The notes under the pieces were generated by a model. It searched no databases and was not told where the DNA came from. It worked only from the letters and a program-made list of their open reading frames with translations. 11,538 nucleotides of DNA from an uncultured Acidimicrobiaceae bacterium (GTDB lineage: Bacteria > Actinomycetota > Acidimicrobiia > Acidimicrobiales > Ilumatobacteraceae): NCBI GenBank assembly GCA_903919215.1, contig CAIXHI010000085.1, positions 1 to 11,538 of the forward strand, given 5' to 3'. The position numbers and the translations under genes were made by a program. Positions within the stretch are counted from its first letter, which is position 1. The number at the start of each line of letters is the position of its first letter. Below, one piece after another: positions 1 to 6,402 of the stretch.

Positions 1-107
1 GCCGCCAACGCGCCGCTGGAGTGCCCGACGAGCAGAACATGATGGTCGAGACGGTGCCTCGACTGTTGCGCTTCGCCAACGCATTCGCAACGGGCGAGCG
101 CCGCTGA
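1..107 (+). CDS. 3' end of an unrecognised gene (partial, start outside window)
   Basis: An open frame enters from the left edge and ends at TGA 105-107. It gives about 34 residues ending in VPRLLRFANAFATGERR. The tail is Arg/Ala-rich and amphipathic, as in the C-terminal helix of a soluble protein, but no family motif is visible and I do not recognise it. The stop lies 3 nt from the stop of the convergent amidohydrolase, with no room for a separate terminator. The frame choice rests on being open to a stop at a sensible gene boundary, so confidence is moderate. Confidence 0.45.
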   Translation, partial: RQRAAGVPDEQNMMVETVPRLLRFANAFATGERR

Positions 108-110
108 GGG

Positions 111-1292
111 TCAGCCGAGGCCGACGAGCGCCATCCCGTTGTCGCGCATGATCGCCTTCTGCACCGACGCATCCAGGCCGCCGAGGTGGTCGATCAACTT
201 GTAGGGGTCGGCGAGGCCTTCGCTGTGCGGGAAGTCGGAGCCACCGATGATCACATCGGGCCCGAGGGCTGCGACCACGGTCTCGATGTCGTCTTCCCAG
301 AACGGGTGCATGCGCACGTGGTTCTTGAAGGTGTCACTGGGCCGCTCGGTGAGCTGACCGCCGATCCACGGGCCGTTGCGACCCATACCACGGTACTTGT
401 CGAGCTTGCGGCACAGCAGTGGCGCCCACTCGATACCCCATTCGGCGGTGACGACCTTGATGTTCGGGAAGCGCCCGAAGAAGTTGTCGAAGACCAGGTT
501 GGCAATCGTCTCCTGGATCGGCTGGTCGCCGTACATGAACATCCACTGGAACGCCGACTGGTGGTAGAAGCTCGGCGTGGGGTCGAGGCCCCATTCGGCC
601 GAACGACGCTTCACGAAACCCGACGGGGCGATGTGGTAGCCGAGGATCAGACCGGCTTCGTTGACCTTCGACCAGAACGGATCGAAGTACGGGTCGGCGG
701 GTGAGCGGCCACCGCACGGCCCAGGGATCATCGCGATCGCCTTGGCGCCGTTGGCCATCACCGTGTCGAGCAGGTCGAGCGCCAGCGGGAGATCCTCCAG
801 CGACAACATCGCCGGGCAGAAGATGCGGTTCTGGTACGAGTACCCCCACTCCTCCTCCTGCCACTTGTTGAACGAGCGCAGGTTGGCGAACAACACCTCG
901 GGGTTGGGGCTCAGCTCTTGGGCGATGATCGCGTTGTTGCAGAACATGAACGTCGCGTCGACACCCTGCTCGTCCATCAGCTTGAGGCGCTTGTCGCGAT
1001 CGAAGTACTCGTCGCGCATCGGCTCGAACTCGTACGAGTGCTCGGCGCCGACGCCTGTCTTGAAGCCCTTGAGCAGTTCGCGCAGCGACCCGGGGCGAGC
1101 GGCCACGTCGAAGATCGGCGAGTCGTGCGGCGAGTAGGTGTCGCCACAGCGGATCTTCTCGATGCCGTTGTGGAACGCCGGCTGGATCGCCATGTCGCGG
1201 AACTTCGGCTCGATGTGCCGGGTGAACGAATCTCGGGTTTCGTAGTAGTGCTGATCCGAGTCGAAGATGCCATAACCGAGCGGAGTCGTCAT
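111..1292 (-). CDS. Amidohydrolase family protein (Amidohydro_2, TIM-barrel metal hydrolase/decarboxylase type)
   Basis: Predicted 393 aa cytosolic protein of the amidohydrolase superfamily, the clan that includes ACMS-decarboxylase-like enzymes. The N-terminal metal motif reads D11-S-D13-Q-H15-YYE, a DxDxH variant of the usual HxH. A further barrel histidine lies at H220 (LGYHIAPSG), an acidic strand at TAEWGIEW (282-289), and the family's C-terminal signature SDFPHSEG at 352-359, with D353 the likely catalytic/metal aspartate. The ATG at 1292 is preferred over the upstream ATG at 1334 because AGGGAGA (1298-1304, minus strand) lies 5 nt before it. Members of this family are common beside acyl-CoA dehydrogenases in actinobacteria, with mostly untested substrates; hydrolysis or decarboxylation of a ring-derived acid is possible. 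It is transcribed divergently from the thioesterase operon, so it may share its control. The family call is firm; the reaction is unknown. Confidence 0.88.
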   Translation of the reverse strand: MTTPLGYGIFDSDQHYYETRDSFTRHIEPKFRDMAIQPAFHNGIEKIRCGDTYSPHDSPIFDVAARPGSLRELLKGFKTGVGAEHSYEFEPMRDEYFDRDKRLKLMDEQGVDATFMFCNNAIIAQELSPNPEVLFANLRSFNKWQEEEWGYSYQNRIFCPAMLSLEDLPLALDLLDTVMANGAKAIAMIPGPCGGRSPADPYFDPFWSKVNEAGLILGYHIAPSGFVKRRSAEWGLDPTPSFYHQSAFQWMFMYGDQPIQETIANLVFDNFFGRFPNIKVVTAEWGIEWAPLLCRKLDKYRGMGRNGPWIGGQLTERPSDTFKNHVRMHPFWEDDIETVVAALGPDVIIGGSDFPHSEGLADPYKLIDHLGGLDASVQKAIMRDNGMALVGLG

Positions 1293-1297
1293 CGGGG

Positions 1298-1304
1298 TCT
1301 CCCT
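1298..1304 (-). promoter_or_regulatory. Ribosome binding site deciding the amidohydrolase start
   Basis: AGGGAGA on the minus strand is separated by 5 nt (cgggg) from ATG 1292-1290. The in-frame ATG at 1334 lacks a comparable site, and its extra 14 residues do not look like family sequence. Confidence 0.65.
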
Positions 1305-1368
1305 AAGAAGTCGGTCCGGGAGCGCCCCGGCCATTCACCGATGATCTCCATTCGGGCTACGGCGGCGT

Positions 1369-1401
1369 AGGGACTTAGGTCCCTATATAGTCCATTTAGG
1401 T
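1369..1401. promoter_or_regulatory. Palindromic operator candidate and AT-rich promoter core in a divergent intergenic region
   Basis: The 130 bp gap between the divergent amidohydrolase (1292) and thioesterase (1423) holds a perfect 6+6 inverted repeat, AGGGAC-TTAG-GTCCCT (1369-1384). It runs directly into TATATAG (1384-1390), the only strongly AT-rich spot here, which contains a TATAGT -10-like hexamer at 1386-1391. TTAGGT occurs at 1375-1380 and again at 1396-1401, a 21 bp offset or about two helical turns. I see no convincing -35 on either strand. A dimeric regulator bound here could control both directions. The GntR protein encoded at 3472-4227 is a candidate, but nothing in the sequence proves the link. 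Confidence 0.5.
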
Positions 1402-1422
1402 AACTGATTCAGAGGGACAACC

Positions 1423-2250
1423 ATGACAGACGAACTGAGCACACCGGGCGAGAGCCCCAACGGAATCTGGGCCTCGTCGGTGGCCGATCTGGTCAGCTAT
1501 CGCCACCTCGGGTGCACGTCGCAGCAGGTCGATCGCGACCGCGCCGTGGGCACGATGCGGCTGCGACGCGACATGCGTTCTTCAGCAGGGTTGTTGTCCG
1601 CGCCCGTGACCATCGCGATGCTCGACACTGCGGGTATCTGCATCGACCGCGTGTACTTCCTCGGTCTCACTCACATCGAGGTGCAACTGCTCGACCCAGC
1701 AGCCGACGTGCACACCTTGCGCGTACAGGGCACCGTGGTGCGCTGGGCGCGGACCCAGGTGTTCACCGAGGCCACCTTCGTGTCGGCCGACGACCCCACA
1801 CGCGTGATCGGAGTGGGCGTCGCCGACTGGGCAGTCATCGCACCGACGCCCGAGGGTTTCGTCTACATAGACCCCTCCCGCGCAGAGGAGGTCGACGAGT
1901 CGCAGTTGCCGCCCCTGCCGTTGGCCTACGACGCAACACCCATCGATGGCGGCCACGAGATCTCGATTTTGTCGTCGCGCATCGGCGGCGTTGCCCTGCA
2001 CCACGGGCCGATTCTGGTCACGCTCGAAGCCACCGCGATGGACCTCGCCGCAGCAACCGGCGCGGGCTCGCTTGCGGTCGAACACGCGAGCGTGCGGATC
2101 GTGAAGGCGGGCACCGCAGGGCCGTTCCGCACCTCCGGCACCATCGTGCGCGACGGCGCCTCGGTGCTGGTGCGCAGCGAACTCATCGACCACGGCAATG
2201 GCAACACGCTCGTCGCCGTCGCCCACCACCGCCTCCGCAGAGGGAACTGA
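1423..2250 (+). CDS. Double-hotdog acyl-CoA thioesterase-like protein
   Basis: A 275 aa protein with two hotdog-like repeats. Repeat 1 (about 43-140) has the helix SAPVTIAMLDTAGICID, with D68 in the position used by PaaI/4HBT-type thioesterases, followed by the strands HIEVQLLDP and RVQGTVVRW. Repeat 2 (about 178-272) has HHGPILVTLEATAMDLAAA, with H193, H194 and E202 as polar candidates, followed by SVRIVKAG and RTSGTIVRDG. Hotdog thioesterases cleave acyl-CoA to free acid and CoA; related folds are hydratases, but the MaoC signature is not seen. AGAGGG (1411-1416) sits 6 nt before the ATG. Its stop is 6 nt from the ACAD start, implying co-transcription. A likely role is releasing CoA from stalled or overflow intermediates. 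The fold is moderately certain and the substrate unknown. Confidence 0.65.
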   Translation: MTDELSTPGESPNGIWASSVADLVSYRHLGCTSQQVDRDRAVGTMRLRRDMRSSAGLLSAPVTIAMLDTAGICIDRVYFLGLTHIEVQLLDPAADVHTLRVQGTVVRWARTQVFTEATFVSADDPTRVIGVGVADWAVIAPTPEGFVYIDPSRAEEVDESQLPPLPLAYDATPIDGGHEISILSSRIGGVALHHGPILVTLEATAMDLAAATGAGSLAVEHASVRIVKAGTAGPFRTSGTIVRDGASVLVRSELIDHGNGNTLVAVAHHRLRRGN

Positions 2251-2256
2251 CCGAGC

Positions 2257-3429
2257 ATGGACTTCACCTACCCTCCGGAACTGGACACCTTTCGGGCCGA
2301 GATCCGCTCGTGGCTCGAGCAGCACCTGACCGGCGAGTTCCTCGAACTCGGCAACGGCGAAGACCTCGGGGCCGACACGTGGCCGCTGCGCTGCCGGTGG
2401 GAACAAGAGATGGGCGCAGGTGGCTGGATCGGCCTGGAGTGGCCCACGGCCTACGGCGGCCGCGAGGTCTCGGCGATGGAATCGCTGGTGTTCGCCGAGG
2501 AATACGCGCGAGCCAGTGGACCGACGCGGGCGGGCACGTTCGGTGAAGGCCTGATCGGCCCGACGCTCGTGCACTTCGGTTCCGACATTCAGAAGGAACG
2601 TTTCCTTGGCCCGATCCTGCGCGGTGAGGAGATTTGGTGCCAGGGGTTCAGCGAACCCGGCGCCGGCAGCGACCTCGCCGGGCTCGCCACCAAGGCGCGT
2701 CTCGAGGGCGACCAGTGGGTGATCGATGGGCAGAAGGTCTGGACCAGCCAAGCGCACCTCAGCGAATGGATCTTCGTCCTCGCCCGCACCGACGGCGCTG
2801 CGGCAAAGCACAAGGGCATCTCGTTCTTCCTCGTCCCGCTCGACCAGCCCGGCATCGAGATTCGCCCGTTGGTCGACATGCTCGGCGACCAGCATTTCTG
2901 CGAGGTCTTCTTCGACGGCGCCACCACTGCCGCCGACATGATCGTCGGCGAACCCGGTGACGGCTGGAAGATCGCGATGGCCACGCTCGGTTTCGAGCGC
3001 GGCACCGCGTTCGTGGGCCAACTGAAGAAGTTCGCCACCGAACTCGACATCGTCATCGGCCTCGCTCGCGAACGCGGCCTTACCTCCGACCCGGTGATGC
3101 GTCAGCGTCTGGCCCAATCGCACATCGGTCTGGAGCTGATGCGCTTCGGTTTGTTCCGCACCGTCACGTCCGTCGTCCGCTACGGCCGCCCCGGCCCGGA
3201 GGCTTCGATCGGCAAACTCCAATGGTCGAAGTGGCACCAAGAGCTGACGGAACTGTGCACCGACATCCTCGGCGCGGAGGCCACTCTTGATCACCACCAC
3301 ACCACCGGCTTGCTCCACGATCTGCAACACAGCTTCCTGTTCGCCCGGTCGCAAACGATCTATGCCGGCTCCTCCGAAGTGCAGCACAACATCATCGGCG
3401 AGCGTGTCCTCGGCCTACCAAAGGACTGA
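2257..3429 (+). CDS. Acyl-CoA dehydrogenase, FadE-like
   Basis: A 390 aa FAD-dependent acyl-CoA dehydrogenase that would introduce an alpha,beta double bond into an acyl-CoA, passing electrons to ETF. It has the usual order: helical N-terminus with the WPTAYGG segment, then FSEPGAGSDLAG (S132-D139 region, FAD/substrate loop), KVWTSQAH and the beta domain, and a C-terminal helical domain ending TIYAGSSEVQHNIIGERVLGLP. The catalytic Glu of medium-chain enzymes (YEGT) is replaced by A370. A Glu is present at E247 (LGFERG), the position used by isovaleryl-CoA dehydrogenase. It has the DPVMRQRLAQ linker of actinobacterial FadE proteins rather than the RxxFGxxI motif of the second ACAD. Those proteins often form heterotetramers, but here a base is present. 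It follows the thioesterase by 6 nt with only a weak ribosome site, so it is probably translationally coupled. Confidence 0.92.
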   Translation: MDFTYPPELDTFRAEIRSWLEQHLTGEFLELGNGEDLGADTWPLRCRWEQEMGAGGWIGLEWPTAYGGREVSAMESLVFAEEYARASGPTRAGTFGEGLIGPTLVHFGSDIQKERFLGPILRGEEIWCQGFSEPGAGSDLAGLATKARLEGDQWVIDGQKVWTSQAHLSEWIFVLARTDGAAAKHKGISFFLVPLDQPGIEIRPLVDMLGDQHFCEVFFDGATTAADMIVGEPGDGWKIAMATLGFERGTAFVGQLKKFATELDIVIGLARERGLTSDPVMRQRLAQSHIGLELMRFGLFRTVTSVVRYGRPGPEASIGKLQWSKWHQELTELCTDILGAEATLDHHHTTGLLHDLQHSFLFARSQTIYAGSSEVQHNIIGERVLGLPKD

Positions 3430-3441
3430 GGTCCCCCCGTG

Positions 3442-3465
3442 GTGACTGCGCGTCACGCCTACACT
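3442..3465 (+). promoter_or_regulatory. Inverted repeat and -10 element immediately before the GntR regulator
   Basis: GTGAC-TGCGC-GTCAC (3442-3456) is a perfect 5+5 inverted repeat. TACACT (3460-3465) fits the actinobacterial -10 pattern TAnnnT, and its last T is 7 nt before the A of ATG 3472, as expected for a leaderless transcript. The repeat would overlap the space between -35 and -10, a classic site for autorepression by a dimeric GntR protein. No clear -35 is seen. Confidence 0.45.
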
Positions 3466-3471
3466 CAGCGC

Positions 3472-4227
3472 ATGAGCGTCAGTAAGCCGGGACGGGAAGT
3501 CCACATTCGCGTCCCCAAGACTGCCGAGCTGGTCGCCCGACATCTCCGTAAGCAGATCGTCCGCGGCGAGTTGGTGGAAGGTGATGCGCTGCCGTCCGAG
3601 ACAGCGCTGATGGAGACGTTCAGCATCAGCCGGCCCACACTGCGCGAGGCCTTCCGCATTCTCGAATCCGAGGGTCTGATCGTGGTGCGCCGCGGCGCCC
3701 ACGGCGGTGCCCGCGTACAGGTTCCCTCCAGCGAGGTTGCCGCCGGCTACACCGGCCTCGTGCTGCAGCATCGCGGTACCACCCTCGCCGACGTCTTCGC
3801 CGCACGGGTCATCGTCGAAGCTCCGGCCGCCGCCATGGTCGCCCGCATGCCCGACCGTGCCAAGCGGGCCAAGCGCCTCACCGAATGGCTCGAGGAGTTC
3901 GAGGCCGCGCACGACCCGTCGGACTACACCGCGCACTTCCACGGGTTCAACCGGCTGCTCGTCGAACTCACCGAGAACGAGACGCTGATGTTGTTGACGT
4001 CGATGTTGGAGACCATCTCCGACGCGGCCTCGACCGCCCACACCATCGAGCCCGAGGTGGAGAGCCGCCTGATCAAGCGCGCCAGCAAAACGCGCCATAC
4101 CCTCATCGAGCACATCGCCAAGGGTGAGGCCGACGAGGCCGAAGATCTGTTCCGCCGGCATCTGGCCGAGGCGGGCGTCATGCTGCAAGCCGCTCAGGGC
4201 GGCCGCGTCATCGACGTCCTCGGCTGA
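3472..4227 (+). CDS. FadR-subfamily GntR transcriptional regulator (wHTH plus FCD ligand domain)
   Basis: A 251 aa DNA-binding repressor or activator. Residues 16-85 form a GntR winged helix: RGELVEGDALPSE, then the recognition helix SRPTLREAFRILESEGL, then the wing VVRRGAHGGARV. Residues about 105-240 form an FCD domain with the metal/ligand residues D107 (LADVFAAR), H157 (FHGFN), H209 (KTRHTLIEHI) and H230 (FRRHL). FCD regulators usually bind organic acids or acyl-CoA-like ligands and control the adjacent catabolic genes, often including their own. A GTG at 3439 could start a form 11 residues longer, with GAGG (3428-3431) 7 nt before it. I prefer ATG 3472 because a -10 element lies at the right distance for leaderless expression and the extra residues lie on the inverted repeat. 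Probable targets are the two divergent promoters at 1369-1401 and 5489-5509, plus its own. Confidence 0.9.
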   Translation: MSVSKPGREVHIRVPKTAELVARHLRKQIVRGELVEGDALPSETALMETFSISRPTLREAFRILESEGLIVVRRGAHGGARVQVPSSEVAAGYTGLVLQHRGTTLADVFAARVIVEAPAAAMVARMPDRAKRAKRLTEWLEEFEAAHDPSDYTAHFHGFNRLLVELTENETLMLLTSMLETISDAASTAHTIEPEVESRLIKRASKTRHTLIEHIAKGEADEAEDLFRRHLAEAGVMLQAAQGGRVIDVLG

Positions 4228-4235
4228 CATCGTCC

Positions 4236-4282
4236 TCCACCACCGTTTGTGTCACACACCGGTCACCAGCGACCGTGGTGGA
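4236..4282. terminator. Stem-loop between convergent genes, possible bidirectional terminator
   Basis: TCCACCAC (4236-4243) is complementary to GTGGTGGA (4275-4282) around a 31 nt loop. It lies in the 87 bp gap where the regulator (stop 4227) and the minus-strand ACAD (stop 4315) converge. There is no U-tract on either side, so an intrinsic terminator is uncertain; the long loop and high GC are cautions. Confidence 0.3.
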
Positions 4283-4314
4283 CGTGGGGCACAAAGCCGG
4301 GTTGGGGGCGGCTG

Positions 4315-5466
4315 TCAGTAGGTGATCAGGCCCATCGATTTGGCGACCGCGTTGCGCTGGATCTGGCTGGTGCCACCGGAGATGGTGGCCACGATGGACT
4401 CGCGCCAGCGGAAGCTCATCACGCTCTCGGTGGAGAAACCGTGGCCGGCCATCACCTGCATACCGAGTCGCGCTACAGAGACGTAGGCCTCGGAGCACTT
4501 CAGCTTGGCCATCGCAGCCTCGCGTGTGCACGGCTTTCCGGTGCTCAACATCCAGGCGGCGCGATAGGCGAGCAGCCGCGCCGCATCTATCTCGGTCTGC
4601 ATGTCGACCATCGGGTGGGCCAACGCCTGGAAGTTGCCGATCGGGCGGCCGAACTGCTGACGCTGCTTCGAGTAGTCGAGCATGTCGTCCATCGTCGCCT
4701 GCGCCACACCGGTGTACGCGGCGGCCATCACGACCTTCTCCACGTCGAGGCCCGACATCAGCATTGAGAACCCGGCATCAACCTCGCCGACGAGGTTCTC
4801 CTTCGGCACCACGACGTCCGTCAGGAACACCTCGTTGGTGCCCAACAGGTGGCGCGCGAGCGTGGGCGTGCGGCGGATCTCGAGACCGGGCGTGTCGTTG
4901 GGCACGAGCAGCAGGCTGATGCCGCGGTGCTTCGGCGCGTCCGGGTTGGTGCGCACGTACAGCGCAATCCACGCACCGGGCAGGCTGGCACCGGTGCACC
5001 ACGCCTTCTGGCCGTTGACCACAAAGTGGTCGCCGTGGTCGACGGCCGAGCAGCGCAGCGATGCCGCGTCCGAACCGGCATCGGGTTCGGAGATCGCCAC
5101 CGAGATGCGATAGTCGCCGTCGAACAGCCCCGAGCGAAAGCGGGCGCGCTGCTCATCGGTGCCGTACTTGAAGATCACCAGACCGGGGATGAACGTGCCG
5201 ACGTAGGCCATTGCCACGTCGAGGCTGGCGTGGCCCAACTCCTCGGCGAGGATGCACAAGTCGGTGACGCTGCCGCCGCCACCACCGGCCTCCAGCGGAT
5301 AGGGCAGCGAGAACCAGTCCATGTCGGCCATCTGCTGCCACAACTCGACAGGGAAGTGGTCGGTCTCGTCCCACACCTTGGCCTGCTCGGCCGAGCAGTG
5401 CTTGGCGACGAACGCGCGTGCAGTCTCCTGGAGAAGTGCCTGCTCATCGGTGAGGGCGAAGTCCAT
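4315..5466 (-). CDS. Acyl-CoA dehydrogenase with isovaleryl-CoA-dehydrogenase-type catalytic Glu
   Basis: A 383 aa canonical-length acyl-CoA dehydrogenase. Visible landmarks are SVAISEPDAGSDAASL (122-137), KAWCTGA (154-160), RGISLLLVP, QRQQFGRPIGNFQALAHPMVDM (268-289, the R..FG..I..FQ flavin/dimer motif) and ISGGTSQIQRNAVAKSMG at the end. The medium-chain catalytic Glu position is G364, while E243 in LDVEKVVMA matches the base of isovaleryl-CoA and long-chain dehydrogenases, which suits a branched or bulky substrate. ATG 5466 is chosen over 5502 because GGGAG (5476-5480, minus strand) lies 9 nt upstream and MDFALTDEQ is the usual family start. It is divergent from the crotonase operon and could supply its 2-enoyl-CoA substrate, as AliB does in cyclohexanecarboxylate degradation. 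The family is certain; the substrate is inferred from context only. Confidence 0.93.
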   Translation of the reverse strand: MDFALTDEQALLQETARAFVAKHCSAEQAKVWDETDHFPVELWQQMADMDWFSLPYPLEAGGGGGSVTDLCILAEELGHASLDVAMAYVGTFIPGLVIFKYGTDEQRARFRSGLFDGDYRISVAISEPDAGSDAASLRCSAVDHGDHFVVNGQKAWCTGASLPGAWIALYVRTNPDAPKHRGISLLLVPNDTPGLEIRRTPTLARHLLGTNEVFLTDVVVPKENLVGEVDAGFSMLMSGLDVEKVVMAAAYTGVAQATMDDMLDYSKQRQQFGRPIGNFQALAHPMVDMQTEIDAARLLAYRAAWMLSTGKPCTREAAMAKLKCSEAYVSVARLGMQVMAGHGFSTESVMSFRWRESIVATISGGTSQIQRNAVAKSMGLITY

Positions 5467-5488
5467 GTGTGAGTACTCCCGTGCGGTT

Positions 5489-5509
5489 CGTATATCGTTC
5501 AATACGATA
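5489..5509. promoter_or_regulatory. Operator-like inverted repeat in the divergent ACAD/crotonase promoter
   Basis: TATCGT-TCAAT-ACGATA (5493-5509) is a perfect 6+6 inverted repeat, overlapped by a second weaker pair, CGTAT (5489-5493) and ATACG (5502-5506). It occupies the AT-rich centre of the 88 bp gap between two divergent starts (5466 minus, 5555 plus). TACGAT (5503-5508) could be a -10 for the + strand and TATCGT a -10 for the minus strand, so binding here would block both promoters. The shape suits a TetR- or GntR-type dimer. Its arms do not resemble those of the 1369-1384 palindrome. Confidence 0.5.
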
Positions 5510-5554
5510 ACGGATTCAGCCGGCCAACCTCAGCAGAGAGCAAGTGAAGCCACC

Positions 5555-6364
5555 ATGACCACCGACTACGCGGCACTGTTCCCCAGCTTCACCTACGACC
5601 GTCCCGCCGACGGGGTGCTGCGCATCACGTTCGACGCTCCCGGCCTGAACTCGGTGAGCCCCGACGCCCACCGCGAGATCGCCGACATCTGGCTGACGAT
5701 CGACCGCGACCCCGACGTGAAGGTTGCGATCCTGCAGGGTGCCGGCAAGGGCTTCTCCTCGGGTGGCAGCTTCGAACTGCTGGACGGGATCATCAACGAC
5801 TACGCGATCCGCACCCGCGTGATGCGCGAAGCGCGCGACCTCGTGTGGAACGTCATCAACTGCTCGAAGCCGATCATCTCCGCGATCCACGGCCCGGCTG
5901 TCGGCGCCGGTTTGGTGGCAGGCATCCTCGCCGACATCTCGATCGTCGGCCGCAACGCCAAGATCATCGACGGCCACACGCGCCTCGGCGTCGCCGCCGG
6001 CGACCATGCGGCCGTCTGCTGGCCACTGCTCGCGGGCATGGCCAAGAGCAAGTACTACCTACTCACCTGCGACACGCTCACCGGCGAGGAAGCCGAGCGC
6101 ATCGGCCTCGTCTCGCTGTGTGTCGATGACGACCAGGTGCACGAACGCGCGCTCGCGACCGCGGTGCAACTGGCGGGCATGTCCCAGTCCGCGCTGCGCT
6201 GGACGAAGCACTCGCTGAACCACTGGTACCGCAGTGCCGGTCCGGCATTCGACGCCTCGCTGGGCCTCGAGTTCTTCGGTTTCGGCGGCCCCGATGCCGC
6301 CGAGGGCCTGGCTTCGCATCGCGAGAAGCGCGCCCCGATCTTCAACGGCCCCACCAGCGAGTGA
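5555..6364 (+). CDS. Atypical crotonase-superfamily protein lacking both hydratase glutamates; possible C-C bond hydrolase
   Basis: A 269 aa crotonase fold protein. The oxyanion-hole segments are present: GKGFSSGGSFELL (usual FSAGAD) and AVGAGLVAGILADI (usual GGGCELAMMCDI). The two catalytic glutamates of enoyl-CoA hydratase are absent: the Glu144 position is V121 and the Glu164 position is H141. It has instead GHTRLGVAAGDH (140-151), with H141, D150 and H151 clustered where the active site should be. A C-terminal REKRAPIF tail is typical of the superfamily. It is therefore unlikely to be a normal hydratase. Crotonases that cleave ring beta-diketones (6-oxocamphor hydrolase, BadI) use other acidic/His residues, and this gene heads an operon with a BadH-like dehydrogenase and a proper hydratase. 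ATG 5555 follows a weak AGTGAAG ribosome site; a longer frame from 5321 would overlap the divergent gene. The fold is sure; the chemistry is inference. Confidence 0.85.
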   Translation: MTTDYAALFPSFTYDRPADGVLRITFDAPGLNSVSPDAHREIADIWLTIDRDPDVKVAILQGAGKGFSSGGSFELLDGIINDYAIRTRVMREARDLVWNVINCSKPIISAIHGPAVGAGLVAGILADISIVGRNAKIIDGHTRLGVAAGDHAAVCWPLLAGMAKSKYYLLTCDTLTGEEAERIGLVSLCVDDDQVHERALATAVQLAGMSQSALRWTKHSLNHWYRSAGPAFDASLGLEFFGFGGPDAAEGLASHREKRAPIFNGPTSE

Positions 6365-6402
6365 CCGCAACACCACACGAACGCACGAGACAGGATTACC
6401 CG

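Noticed and set aside
1293..1334. 14-residue N-terminal extension of the amidohydrolase
   Set aside because: The strong AGGGAGA site favours ATG 1292, and the extension has no family-like sequence.
1582..3387. 601-codon open frame on the minus strand opposite the thioesterase and ACAD
   Set aside because: Long antisense frames are expected in GC-rich coding DNA. Its translation has no recognisable motif and is rich in Gly/Arg/Ala/Val, while the + strand genes here have clear family signatures and ribosome sites.
5321..5554. Extended N-terminus for the atypical crotonase
   Set aside because: It would read through the divergent promoter and into the antisense of the ACAD N-terminus. The crotonase fold begins soon after ATG 5555.
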